64,000 nt of DNA. Source: Agrobacterium vitis. GTDB taxonomy: Bacteria > Pseudomonadota > Alphaproteobacteria > Rhizobiales > Rhizobiaceae. Made by a program: the position numbers and the translations under genes. Within the stretch, counting starts at the first letter, position 1. The number at the start of each line of letters is the position of its first letter. Positions 8,565-17,546 of this stretch are shown piece by piece. The notes under the pieces are model-generated. The model worked only from the letters and a program-made list of their open reading frames with translations, was not told the origin of the DNA and made no database searches. Where the stretch lies: positions 1,121,001 through 1,185,000 of the forward strand of contig NZ_JACXXJ020000005.1 in NCBI RefSeq assembly GCF_014926405.1, written 5' to 3'.

Positions 8565-9878
8565 ATGGCAGAAAAACTCGGAATCATGGTCTGTGGACAT
8601 GGCAGCCGCAACCAGAATGCGGCGCGCGAATTCGCTGTCATCGCCGAAGGGCTGAAGGCGCGCAATCCCGACCTGCCGGTCGAGTATGGCTATCTGGAAT
8701 TCTGCAATCCGGTGATCTCGGCAGGCCTCGACAGCTTGCGGGAAAAGGGCGTGACACGGGTTCTGGCCGTGCCGGGCATGCTGTTTGCCGCGGGCCATGC
8801 CAAGAACGATATTCCCTCCGTGCTGAATACTTATCAGGCGCAGAACCCCGGCATGGTGATCAACTATGGGCGCGAGCTTGGCATCGACCTTAAGATGATC
8901 CGTGCTGCCGGTGATCGCATCCAGGCAGCAGTAGATGAGGCGAATGCGCAACTGGGTGTCATCGATAAGCATGACACGCTGCTGATGGTGGTCGGGCGCG
9001 GCTCTTCCGATCCCGATGCCAATTCCAACGCCACCAAGGTGATGCGGATGCTGTGGGAAGGCATGGGCTTTGGCTGGGGCGAAACCTGTTATTCCGGCGT
9101 GACCTTTCCGCTGGTGGAACCGGGCCTGACCCATGCCGCCAAGCTGGGTTACAAACGCATCATCGTCTTCCCCTATTTCCTGTTTACCGGCGTGCTGGTG
9201 AAGAGGATCTACAGCTATACCGACGAAGTGGCGGCCCGCTATCCTGATATCCAGTTCGTCAAGGCCAGCTATCTCAACGATCATCCGCTGGTGCTGGATG
9301 CCTTTCAGGATCGGGTACGCGAAATCCTCGAAGGGGCGGCGGTGATGAACTGCCAGATGTGCAAATACCGCGAACAGGTTCTAGGCTTTGAGGCCGATAT
9401 CGGCCAGCCGCAGGAAAGCCACCACCACCATGTCGAGGGCATTGGCGGCGGACTGGAAGACTGTCCGTGCAAGGGCGATTGCGACGCCTCCTGCCGCGAT
9501 CAGGCGTTCTGTCTTCAGCATGGCCTGCCGTGGACGCCGGTGCATAGCCATGCCGATCCGGCTCCGCTGCAACCCGCCTTCGACTATGGCGCATCGACAA
9601 CGCTTGGCGGCAAATACGGGCATTTGCTGAATGCCAGCCCTGACGCGGGGCTGGAAGCGGTGATGAATGCACCGTCCAGCGGCAAAGCGCATGTCCACGA
9701 GCACGGGCCGGATTGCGGCTGTGGTCATGACCATAGCCACGACCATCATGGGCATGATCATCACGGACATGAGCACCATGACCACCATCACGACCATGGA
9801 CACGCCCACAGCCATACCCACGCGCCTTACCCCCATGCGGATCATCCGCTGGGTCCGAAATCCATGAAGAAGACCTGA
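8565..9878 (+). CDS. cbiX: Sirohydrochlorin cobaltochelatase CbiX, long form with His-rich tail
   Basis: CbiX inserts cobalt into sirohydrochlorin, the first committed step of the early-insertion B12 route. Two chelatase-like halves are visible: VCGHGSRNQNAAREF at about residues 7-21 and VVGRGSSDPDANSNATKVMR near 143-162. Then follows MNCQMC (MxCxxC, the proposed Fe-S motif of long CbiX) near residue 263, a second Cys cluster (CPCKGDCDASC, DQAFC) at about 301-318, and a histidine-dominated tail from about residue 380 to the end. Length is 437 residues. The ATG at 8565 has GGGAG eight bases upstream. Its stop overlaps the next start. The His tail could store or gather metal. Confidence 0.9.
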   Translation: MAEKLGIMVCGHGSRNQNAAREFAVIAEGLKARNPDLPVEYGYLEFCNPVISAGLDSLREKGVTRVLAVPGMLFAAGHAKNDIPSVLNTYQAQNPGMVINYGRELGIDLKMIRAAGDRIQAAVDEANAQLGVIDKHDTLLMVVGRGSSDPDANSNATKVMRMLWEGMGFGWGETCYSGVTFPLVEPGLTHAAKLGYKRIIVFPYFLFTGVLVKRIYSYTDEVAARYPDIQFVKASYLNDHPLVLDAFQDRVREILEGAAVMNCQMCKYREQVLGFEADIGQPQESHHHHVEGIGGGLEDCPCKGDCDASCRDQAFCLQHGLPWTPVHSHADPAPLQPAFDYGASTTLGGKYGHLLNASPDAGLEAVMNAPSSGKAHVHEHGPDCGCGHDHSHDHHGHDHHGHEHHDHHHDHGHAHSHTHAPYPHADHPLGPKSMKKT

Positions 9879-11497
9879 TGGCCTTATTCGACCGCATCTT
9901 GATCGTGGACTGGTCCGGCGCAACCAAGCCGGTGACGGGCAAGAACTCCATCTGGGCCTGCCTTGCTGATTGCGGCGCGGCGGGAGCAGAGATCGTCTGG
10001 CTGGAAAACTTCCCCACCCGTGCCGCCTTCATGGCGCGGTTTGAGGCTGTGGTCAGCGATGCGCTGGCGGCAGGCAAGCGCCTGCTGGCCGGTTTCGATT
10101 TCGCCTTCGGTTATCCCACGGGAACGGCTGCGCGGGTGACGGGTGAGCCGGGTTGGCAAGGCCTGTGGCGCGCCATTGCCGGTGAGATTGAAGACGGCGC
10201 TGATAATGCTAATAACCGTTTCGCGCTGGCCGCGCGTTGGAACCGGGACTATTTTGCTCGGGAACCGCGTTTTTGGGGCAGGCCGCAGACGCTGGATCTG
10301 GACGGCCTGTCCGCAACCAAGCCTCCCACACCGACCAGCGCGCCTTTTACCCTGCGGCTTTCCGAGCGCCATGCGCGCGGTGCAAAATCCGTCTGGCAAC
10401 TGGCCTATGCCGGGTCAGTCGGCAGCCAGAGCTTGCTGGGTATTGCCCGGCTGAGTGCCTTTCTCGATGGGCATCCGAACCGTGACAGGATTGGGGTTTG
10501 GCCGTTTGAGACTGGCTTTGCGGCTGGACATGCGGAATGGCCTCACTCTTTCAATGGCGGCTACAGCGTGGTTTTGGCGGAAATTTATCCCTCGCTGTTT
10601 TCGCTGGGGGATCACGAGAATGAAGTGAAGGATGCCGCGCAGGTGCGCCGAGTGGCTGTAGCCTTTGCCGGGTTCGATGCAGCCGGGATGTTGGGTCGGC
10701 TGTTTGAACGGCCCCGCATGCTCTCGGATGAGGAGATTGACGTGACGACGCAGGAAGAGGGTTGGGTGCTGGGCATCGGCCATGAAGATCTGGCCTTAAC
10801 AGGTGCAGAGCTTTCGTTAGGTGAGGCGGATGACGCAACGGAAGACGTCATGCAAACCCCGGCACTCGACTATATCCGCCAACCTGCCGAGATCTACCGC
10901 CAGTCCTTCGAGACCATCCGGCGCGAGGCCAATCTTGACCGGTTTCCTGTCGCCATGCAGCCTCTGGTGATCCGCTTGATCCATGCCTGCGGGATGATCG
11001 ATCTGGCTGATGACATCGTGTTTTCGCAAGGCGCGTTCGAGGCAGGCGCTGCGGCACTTGCCGCCGGTGCGCCCATTCTCTGCGACGCGGAAATGGTCCG
11101 GCACGGCATTATCCGCAGCCTTCTGCCCGCGGAAAACGAAGTGATCTGCCTGATCAATGATGTCAGAGTGCGGCCGCTGGCCGCCTGGGCCGGCAATACC
11201 CGCTCGGCAGCGCAGGTCAATCTTTGGGCCGGTCAACTGGAAGGCGCTGTCGTTGCCATCGGCAATGCACCGACGGCGCTGTTTCGTCTCCTGGAATTGC
11301 TGGATCAGGGCGCGCCGAAGCCAGCATTGATCCTCGGTCTGCCGGTTGGCTTTGTCGGGGCGGCCGAAAGCAAGGCAGAACTTGCCGCCAACAGCCGGGG
11401 CGTGCCGTTCATTGCCGTTCAAGGGCGGCGAGGTGGTTCCGCCATGGCATCGGCTGCGGTCAATGCGCTGGCGGGAGGGCTGGGTGCCAATGACTGA
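9878..11497 (+). CDS. cobH: Fusion: unknown N-terminal domain + precorrin-8X methylmutase CobH
   Basis: The C-terminal about 210 residues (from DYIRQPAEIYRQSFETIRRE near residue 328) are a complete CobH, which moves the methyl group from C11 to C12 to make hydrogenobyrinic acid. Recognisable pieces are VIRLIHACGMIDLADDIVF and LPVGFVGAAESKAEL. The first about 320 residues are a different domain: it opens with ILIVDWSGATKP, continues with LLAGFDFAFGYPTG, and contains VVLAEIYPSLFSLG and KDAAQVRRV. The Asp-strand pattern resembles RNase-H-like DUF429 proteins, a tentative reading. The gene overlaps cbiX by one base and cobL by eight. The size (539 residues) is about 2.5 times a normal CobH. Confidence 0.9.
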   Translation: MALFDRILIVDWSGATKPVTGKNSIWACLADCGAAGAEIVWLENFPTRAAFMARFEAVVSDALAAGKRLLAGFDFAFGYPTGTAARVTGEPGWQGLWRAIAGEIEDGADNANNRFALAARWNRDYFAREPRFWGRPQTLDLDGLSATKPPTPTSAPFTLRLSERHARGAKSVWQLAYAGSVGSQSLLGIARLSAFLDGHPNRDRIGVWPFETGFAAGHAEWPHSFNGGYSVVLAEIYPSLFSLGDHENEVKDAAQVRRVAVAFAGFDAAGMLGRLFERPRMLSDEEIDVTTQEEGWVLGIGHEDLALTGAELSLGEADDATEDVMQTPALDYIRQPAEIYRQSFETIRREANLDRFPVAMQPLVIRLIHACGMIDLADDIVFSQGAFEAGAAALAAGAPILCDAEMVRHGIIRSLLPAENEVICLINDVRVRPLAAWAGNTRSAAQVNLWAGQLEGAVVAIGNAPTALFRLLELLDQGAPKPALILGLPVGFVGAAESKAELAANSRGVPFIAVQGRRGGSAMASAAVNALAGGLGAND

Positions 11498-12731
11498 GGC
11501 CTCCAGCGATCCGTGGTTGACCATTATCGGTATCGGTGATGGCGGTCTCGCCAGCCTGACGCCGCAGCAGCTTGCTCATCTCAGCGAAGCGCAGGTGCTG
11601 GTGCTGGGTGAGCGGCTGGAACATGCGGTGGCCGATGCCATTCCCAATGTGCGGCGCATCCTCACCTGGGGTGCTGGGTTTCGGGAAACACTGGATCAGC
11701 TTCTGGCACTGCGCGGCACGCCGGTCGTGGTGGTGGCGACCGGCGATCCCATGCATTTCGGCATAGGTGCGACGCTGCGGCGCTATCTGGCGCCAGAGGA
11801 AATGCGGGTCCTGCCTAGCCCCTCGGCCTTTTCGCTGGCGGCTGCCCGGCTTGGCTGGCCGCTGCAAAATGTGGCGCAGATTTCGCTGCATGGCCGCCCG
11901 CTGTCCTACCTTAACCGGCATGTGCTGCCGGGTGCGCGCATCCTCGCCCTGACCTCCAATGCCGAAACGGTTTTTGAGGCTGCCGACCTGCTGGTGCGGC
12001 GCGGCTTTGGGGCCTCCATGCTGCATGTACTGGAACATATGGGCGGCGCGCTGGAGCGCATTCTCCATATCACCGCGCAAGACCTGCTGGCACAGCTGCC
12101 GGGGATTGCTGATTTCAACACTCTTGCCGTGGATTGCGCCGCTGCCGGAGTGCTTCTCTCGCCGGTGCCGGGCCTACCGGACGATGCCTTCCGTCACGAT
12201 GGGCAATTGACCAAGCGTGAGGTGAGGGCGGCAACGCTTGCGCATCTGGCACCGTTTCCCAATGCTTTGCTCTGGGATGTTGGTGCCGGTTGCGGCTCCA
12301 TCGCCATCGAATGGCTGCGGACTGGAATGGGTACCCGCGCTATCGCAATCGAGCCGAAGCCGGAGCGGCTGGCGATGATGCGCGACAATGCCGAGGTGCT
12401 TGGCGTGCCGGATCTGGAGATTGTCGAGGCCGAAGCACCGGCGGGGCTGCTGACGCTTGATCCGCCGGACGTGATTTTCATTGGCGGCGGCATCACCACC
12501 GAAGGTCTGTTCGAGGCCTGCTGGCAGGCGCTGAAGCCAGGCGGGCGGCTGGTCGCCAATGCCGTGACGCTGGAAGGTGAGGCGCAGCTTGTGACTTTGC
12601 GCGGCCTGCATGGTGGTGAGCTGAGCCGGATTTCCGTGTCGCGCGCAGCACCCGTCGGTCGGTTCTGCGGCTGGAAATCGCTGATGCCGGTGACAACATG
12701 GAGTGTTTCCAAATGGAGCTTTTCCAAATGA
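11490..12731 (+). CDS. cobL: Precorrin-6Y C5,15-methyltransferase (decarboxylating) CobL
   Basis: A 413-residue bifunctional enzyme. Residues about 8-200 are a CbiE-type tetrapyrrole methylase (ITIIGIGDGG-like start, VVVVATGDPMHFGIGATL). Residues about 230-400 are a CbiT-type Rossmann methyltransferase with VGAGCGSIAIEWLR as SAM motif I and VIFIGGGITTEGLFEACWQ. It methylates C5 and C15 and removes the acetate carboxyl at C12. The start at 11490 overlaps the CobH stop by eight bases; a longer in-frame form would run far into cobH. The stop overlaps the cobI start (ATGA). Confidence 0.95.
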   Translation: MTEASSDPWLTIIGIGDGGLASLTPQQLAHLSEAQVLVLGERLEHAVADAIPNVRRILTWGAGFRETLDQLLALRGTPVVVVATGDPMHFGIGATLRRYLAPEEMRVLPSPSAFSLAAARLGWPLQNVAQISLHGRPLSYLNRHVLPGARILALTSNAETVFEAADLLVRRGFGASMLHVLEHMGGALERILHITAQDLLAQLPGIADFNTLAVDCAAAGVLLSPVPGLPDDAFRHDGQLTKREVRAATLAHLAPFPNALLWDVGAGCGSIAIEWLRTGMGTRAIAIEPKPERLAMMRDNAEVLGVPDLEIVEAEAPAGLLTLDPPDVIFIGGGITTEGLFEACWQALKPGGRLVANAVTLEGEAQLVTLRGLHGGELSRISVSRAAPVGRFCGWKSLMPVTTWSVSKWSFSK

Positions 12732-13462
12732 CGGGTAAACTCTATGGCCTCGGTCTCGGCCCCGGCGACCCGGAACTGCTGACCCTGAAGGCGCATCGCA
12801 TCCTGACCTCCGTTTCGGTGATTGCCTATCCGGCACCTGATACCGGTCCAAGCTTTGCCCGCCAGATTGCCGCGCCCTATCTGCGGGCCGACCAGCTGGA
12901 AGTGCCTATGATCGTGCCGATGCGGGTGGAGCGTTATCCGGCTCAGGAAATTTATGACGCCGCCGCTGTCACCCTGTCGCATCATCTGGATGCCGGTTCG
13001 GATGTGGCGGTGCTGTGCGAGGGCGATCCGTTTTTCTACGGCTCGTTCATGTATCTGTTCGAGCGGCTGGCGCATCGCTATCCGACCGAAGTTGTTCCCG
13101 GCGTCTCGTCGATGATGGCCGCCGCCGCCGCCTATGGCCGACCGCTGGCGGCCCGCAATGATGTGCTGACCGTGCTGCCAGGCCCGCTGGAGGATGATGT
13201 CCTACGCGCCCGGATCGAAAGCGCCTCTGCCGTCGCCATCATCAAGCTGGGACGGCATTTCCCCCGCATCCGGGCGCTGATCGATGCCATGGGCCTCACT
13301 GCCAATGCCGGTTATGTCGAGCGCGTATCGCTACAAAACGAGCGCCTGTTGCCGCTGGGCGATGTCGCCGAAGACGTTGCCCCGTATTTCTCGATGATCC
13401 TTATTTACAAGGGGGCTGAGGGCTGGGCTCTCGACTCGGCTCCGCAGACGGAAAGACTTTGA
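12728..13462 (+). CDS. cobI: Precorrin-2 C20-methyltransferase CobI
   Basis: A tetrapyrrole methylase that adds the C20 methyl group to precorrin-2. The 244-residue protein begins with the class signature LYGLGLGPGDPELLTLKAHR and contains VAVLCEGDPFFYGSFMYLFE and VVPGVSSMMAAAAAYGRPL. Three in-frame ATGs lie close together (12698, 12713, 12728). I choose 12728 because it overlaps the cobL stop as ATGA, gives the usual N-terminus and has GGAG about nine bases before it. The stop overlaps the cobJ start. Confidence 0.95.
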   Translation: MTGKLYGLGLGPGDPELLTLKAHRILTSVSVIAYPAPDTGPSFARQIAAPYLRADQLEVPMIVPMRVERYPAQEIYDAAAVTLSHHLDAGSDVAVLCEGDPFFYGSFMYLFERLAHRYPTEVVPGVSSMMAAAAAYGRPLAARNDVLTVLPGPLEDDVLRARIESASAVAIIKLGRHFPRIRALIDAMGLTANAGYVERVSLQNERLLPLGDVAEDVAPYFSMILIYKGAEGWALDSAPQTERL

Positions 13463-15345
13463 TGACGACGCCCCAAAAAACCATTGATGAGCAAACCGGC
13501 CCTGAAAAACCCGGCCCTGAAAAAAACGACAATACAAAACCCGCTATTGTCATTCTGATGCCAACGGCGCTGGCCTTGGCGCGGCGCATTGCCGAGGCTG
13601 TTGGCGGTGAGGTTCACGCTGCCGCCTCCCGCGTGGACGGGGCCGATCAGAGCTTTGACGATGTGAAACGCCATGTTCGGGCGTTATTTTCTGCTGGCCG
13701 TCCGATCATCGCAATCATGGCATCGGGCGCGTTGATCCGGCTGCTGGCACCATTGCTCACCGACAAGCAGTCCGAACCGCCGGTGCTGTGCGTGTCCGAG
13801 GATGGCGCTTCTGTCGTGCCACTGCTGGGCGGCCATCACGGTGCCAATGACATGGCGCGCACCGTTGCTGAGGCTCTCAATGCCCATGCGGCAATTACCA
13901 CGGCAGGGGATCTGCGGTTCGGTGTGGCTTTGGATGCGCCGCCTGATGGCTATGCGCTGGCCAATCCTGAACAGGCCAAGACCGTCATGGCCGAATTGGT
14001 GGCCGGTTCAGGCGTCCGGCTGGTTGGCGATGCCGAGTGGCTGGCGGCTTCGCGTCTAGCCTTTGACGACGAGGGCGCTGTGACGCTGACCGTCACCGAT
14101 CAGCGCCGAACGGCGGGGCCGCTGGAGCTGGTCTACCACCCGAAAACTCTGGTGCTGGGCATGGGCTGCGAGCGCCATGCCTCAGTTGAAGAGGCGATTG
14201 CGCTGGCGCAGCAGGCATTGGATATATCGGGTCTTGCCGCCCAAAGCCTTGGTGCCGTGGCCTCTGTCGACGTCAAGGCCGATGAGGCGGCAATCCATGC
14301 GGTGGCCAAGCATTTCGGCGTATCCGCCCGGTTCTTTTCCGCCGAACGGTTGGAGCAGGAACGCCCCCGGCTGCAAAACCCGTCGGACGTGGTGTTTGCC
14401 GAGGTCGGTTGCCACGGCGTGGCAGAAGGCGCGGCGCTGGCGGTGGTTGGTTCCGATGGCGCGCTGGTTCTGCCCAAGATCAAATCGAAAGGCGTGACTG
14501 CTGCGCTCGGCCGCAGCGCCCAGCCCATCAAGGAGGCAGGTCTTGGCCGCGCCCGTGGGACCTTGTTCGTTGTCGGCATCGGGCCGGGGTCTGACGGTTG
14601 GCGCTCGCCGGAAGTCTCCCGCATGGTGGCAGCGTCGAGCGATCTCGTTGGCTACTCGCTTTACCTCGATCTGCTCGGATCGCTTGCCGAGGGCAAGACC
14701 CGGCATGATTTTGACCTTGGCAAGGAAGAAGCTCGCGTGGTCCATGCGATGGAACTGGCGGGCGAGGGCAAGACGGTGGCGCTGGTCTGTTCCGGCGATG
14801 CCGGTATTTATGCCATGGCGACGCTGGTGTTCGAGCTGTTGGACAAGGGTGGAATTTCTGCGGGTGCGCAGCGGATCGAGGTGCAGGTTTCGCCGGGCAT
14901 TTCCGCGCTTCAAGCTGCCGCCGCCCGGATTGGCGCGCCGCTTGGCCATGATTTCTGCACCATTTCACTGTCGGACCTGTTGACACCCTGGGAGCATATC
15001 CAGCGCCGGGTGAAGGCGGCGGGCGAGGGCGATTTCGTCATCGCCTTCTACAATCCCGTGTCGATGAAGCGGCGTACGCAGCTGGCCTATGCCCGCGACC
15101 AGCTGCTGACCTATCGCCCGGCTGACACGCCGGTCATTCTCGCCACCAATCTTGGCCGTCCCGGCGAGACGGTGCGGATCGTGCCACTGGCTGGCTTGAA
15201 TGTCGATGATGTCGATATGCTGACGGTGGTGATCGTTGGTTCGTCGGAAAGCCGCACCGTCAAAACCGGTGACGGAAAGACCTGGGTTTACACGCCGCGC
15301 GGCTATTCCGGCAAGGCGGATACGGCAATGCAGAAGGACGCATGA
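13462..15345 (+). CDS. cobJ: CbiG-CobJ fusion: cobalt-precorrin-5A hydrolase-like + precorrin-3B C17-methyltransferase
   Basis: A 627-residue two-part protein. Residues about 28-360 are CbiG-like: the N-terminal domain has IIAIMASGALIRLLAPLL, VVPLLGGHHGANDMA and LRFGVALD, and the CbiG-C/CobE part has LVLGMGCERHASVEEAIALA and FFSAERL. Residues about 370-615 are the CobJ methylase, starting FVVGIGPGSDGWRSPEV and containing ALVCSGDAGIYAMA, VSPGISALQAAAARIGAPLG and FYNPVSMKRR. CobJ methylates C17 with ring contraction. CbiG opens the lactone ring in the cobalt-first pathway, while CobE (its C-terminal relative) belongs to the aerobic one. TGATG joins it to cobI. The N-terminal 25 residues are a polar linker with a short repeat. 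Confidence 0.93.
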   Translation: MTTPQKTIDEQTGPEKPGPEKNDNTKPAIVILMPTALALARRIAEAVGGEVHAAASRVDGADQSFDDVKRHVRALFSAGRPIIAIMASGALIRLLAPLLTDKQSEPPVLCVSEDGASVVPLLGGHHGANDMARTVAEALNAHAAITTAGDLRFGVALDAPPDGYALANPEQAKTVMAELVAGSGVRLVGDAEWLAASRLAFDDEGAVTLTVTDQRRTAGPLELVYHPKTLVLGMGCERHASVEEAIALAQQALDISGLAAQSLGAVASVDVKADEAAIHAVAKHFGVSARFFSAERLEQERPRLQNPSDVVFAEVGCHGVAEGAALAVVGSDGALVLPKIKSKGVTAALGRSAQPIKEAGLGRARGTLFVVGIGPGSDGWRSPEVSRMVAASSDLVGYSLYLDLLGSLAEGKTRHDFDLGKEEARVVHAMELAGEGKTVALVCSGDAGIYAMATLVFELLDKGGISAGAQRIEVQVSPGISALQAAAARIGAPLGHDFCTISLSDLLTPWEHIQRRVKAAGEGDFVIAFYNPVSMKRRTQLAYARDQLLTYRPADTPVILATNLGRPGETVRIVPLAGLNVDDVDMLTVVIVGSSESRTVKTGDGKTWVYTPRGYSGKADTAMQKDA

Positions 15346-15346
15346 C

Positions 15347-16138
15347 ATGACGGTTTTTTTCATTGGTGCCGGTCCCGGCGCGCCAGATCTGATCACCGTG
15401 CGGGGCTTGAGGCTGATTGAGCGCTGCCCGGTCTGCCTCTATGCCGGATCGCTGGTGCCGGAGGAAATCGTCAAGGCCGCGCCTGATGATGCGCTGGTCA
15501 AGGACACAGCGCCCATGCATCTGGACGAGATTATCACCGAGATCCAGGCGGCCCATGCCCGAGGTCAGGATGTGGCGCGGGTGCATTCCGGCGATCCGGC
15601 CATCTATGGGGCGATTGCCGAACAGATGCGCAGGCTGGACGCGCTGGATATTCCCTATGACGTGGTGCCGGGCGTACCCGCCTTCGCGGCGGCTGCCGCA
15701 CGGCTGAAAACCGAGCTAACCCTTCCTGAAGTGGCTCAGACGGTCATCATTACCCGCACGGAAATGAAGGCATCATTGATGCCGGAATTCGAGACGCTTG
15801 AAATCCTCGGCAAATCCCGCGCCACGCTGGCCATTCATCTGTCGATCCGCAATCTCAACCATATCCGCGAGACGCTCACGCCTTATTATGGCGAAGACTG
15901 CCCGGTGGTGATTGCTTACCGTGCCACATGGCCGGACGAATTGTTCATCCGCACCACGCTGAAGGACATGGCGGAGGAGGTGCGCAAGGCGAAGATTACC
16001 CGAACGGCGCTGGTCATGGTCGGCAAAGTGTTCGGCGATGTCGCCTTCCGCGATAGCGATCTCTACAATTCTGATTTTTCCCATGTGCTACGCAATGTGG
16101 GCAAGAAGGGTGTAACCAAGAAAAACCAGGCCGTCTGA
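15347..16138 (+). CDS. cobM: Precorrin-4 C11-methyltransferase CobM
   Basis: A tetrapyrrole methylase of 263 residues that methylates C11. It starts with FFIGAGPGAPDLITVRG and contains ARVHSGDPAIYGAIAEQMR near residue 80, DVVPGVPAFAAAAARL, and ETLTPYYGEDCPVVIAYRAT. The ATG at 15347 follows the cobJ stop by one base; the in-frame codon at 15236 would overlap cobJ by 110 bases and adds no family sequence. It is the last gene of the cbiX-cobH-cobL-cobI-cobJ-cobM run. Confidence 0.95.
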   Translation: MTVFFIGAGPGAPDLITVRGLRLIERCPVCLYAGSLVPEEIVKAAPDDALVKDTAPMHLDEIITEIQAAHARGQDVARVHSGDPAIYGAIAEQMRRLDALDIPYDVVPGVPAFAAAAARLKTELTLPEVAQTVIITRTEMKASLMPEFETLEILGKSRATLAIHLSIRNLNHIRETLTPYYGEDCPVVIAYRATWPDELFIRTTLKDMAEEVRKAKITRTALVMVGKVFGDVAFRDSDLYNSDFSHVLRNVGKKGVTKKNQAV

Positions 16139-16206
16139 CGGCAACAGTGGTTGCGGGATGGCGCAAGGCCGCTATTCTTCCGTCAAACATATGAAGGACA
16201 AGTGCC

Positions 16207-17166
16207 ATGCATAAGGTGATTTTCGATACGGACCCCGGCGTTGACGATGCCATGGCACTGCTGTTTCTGCATCACCATGCGGATATCGATCTGCTGGGCA
16301 TTACCACGGTGTTTGGCAATGCCACTATTGAGACCACGACGCGCAATGCGCTCTATCTGAAGCAGGAATGGAATATCGAGGCGCCGGTTGCCAGGGGTGC
16401 TGGCGAAACCTTCATTCCGCATCGTGTTACCCATGAGCCGCCGAAATTCATTCACGGCGATGACGGACTTGGCAATATCGGCGTGCCGGATGCCGTGGAC
16501 GTGCCGCTTGATCCGCGCCCGGCGCATCGCTTTATCGTCGAGACCATCCGCGCCAATCCAGGCGAAGTGCGGATCGTCGCGGTTGGGCGAATGACCAACC
16601 TTGCCAATGCCTTGAAGGAAGATCCTGAGATCGTTTCTCTGGTCAAGGACGTGGTCATCATGGGCGGTGCCTTCGATGTCAACGGCAATGTGACGCCCGC
16701 CGCCGAGGCCAATATCCACGGCGACCCGGAAGCGGCCGATATCGTCTTCACCGCCGGCTGGCCGGTGGTTGTGGTTGGTTTGGATGTCACGACGAAAACC
16801 GTGATGACCCGCCAGGCGCTGTCCGACATCCGCGATGCGGCTGGCATGCGGGCGCAATTGCTGTTCGACCTGTCGCAGTTCTACATCAAGTTCTACGAGA
16901 GCCGGGTGCCTGATGGCATGGTGGTCCATGACAGCTGCGCCTGCGCCTATGTGGTGGCACCGGAGCTGTTCACCACCCGCAGCGGTTCGATCCGCGTGGT
17001 GTGCGGCGGCATTGCCGATGGCCAGACCATCCAGAAGCCTGACAGCATGGGCTTCGGCCCCAGCGATTGGGACGACCTGCCAAGCCAGACGATCTGCGCC
17101 GATATCGAGGCCGTTGCCGTGCTGAAGCTGATCCACGACACGATCGTGTCAGTCCAGGAAGCGTGA
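16207..17166 (+). CDS. Nucleoside hydrolase (IunH/URH family)
   Basis: A 319-residue protein with the family signature DTDPGVDDAMAL (residues 7-18), where the aspartates bind calcium and the ribose. Later segments are VAVGRMTNLANALKEDP, VVIMGGAFDVNGNVTPAAEAN and MVVHDSCACAY (with the conserved HD). It hydrolyses the N-glycosidic bond of purine or pyrimidine nucleosides, in the cytoplasm. It lies 68 bases after cobM on the same strand but with its own spacing, so co-transcription is possible, not certain. Substrate preference cannot be read from the sequence. Confidence 0.9.
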   Translation: MHKVIFDTDPGVDDAMALLFLHHHADIDLLGITTVFGNATIETTTRNALYLKQEWNIEAPVARGAGETFIPHRVTHEPPKFIHGDDGLGNIGVPDAVDVPLDPRPAHRFIVETIRANPGEVRIVAVGRMTNLANALKEDPEIVSLVKDVVIMGGAFDVNGNVTPAAEANIHGDPEAADIVFTAGWPVVVVGLDVTTKTVMTRQALSDIRDAAGMRAQLLFDLSQFYIKFYESRVPDGMVVHDSCACAYVVAPELFTTRSGSIRVVCGGIADGQTIQKPDSMGFGPSDWDDLPSQTICADIEAVAVLKLIHDTIVSVQEA

Positions 17167-17358
17167 CTTCGTCCGCTGCATTCCTTGACCGATGAAGAGT
17201 AGACAATAAATCAATATATTCATGGTTTATTAGCCAGGAAACCGGAACGCTTGGCTAATCGGAAAATTGGCACCACTGAATTGGCTGGTGTCTGCGTTGT
17301 GTCCGATGAGTGAGCATGTTGCAATAATGTCTGGTGTAATTTCTTATCCAAAGCCTGA

Positions 17359-17463
17359 GTCATAATTTCTTAAACCGGTTGCAGTTTAAGGAGAACATTA
17401 TGCAGAAAATATAAAGTGTTACAGCGTCCTTTGTGCGGTTTTCCAAAACGCAGGGCGCTGTGG
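17359..17463. repeat. RIME-like repeat, degenerate full-length copy
   Basis: This copy aligns along its length with those at 6854-6959 and 27114-27213. It carries the first palindrome (CATAATTTCTTAAACCG and GTTTAAGGAGAACATTATG) and a worn second one around TTTGTGCGG, ending AGGGCGCTGTG. It lies between the nucleoside hydrolase and cheD. The rest of this 380-bp gap (17167-17546) holds no gene that I can see. Confidence 0.7.
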
Positions 17464-17546
17464 CGCGGCGTACGGACAGAAATGATCAATAGGTTTTTAT
17501 CTCAATCTATGCTTTCATTAGAATGTAATGTTAGGGGTCGGATTGA

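Noticed and set aside
9700..9840. Repeated CAT/CAC-rich stretch resembling a tandem repeat or CRISPR
   Set aside because: It is the codon run of the histidine-rich tail of CbiX; no spacers, no regular unit.
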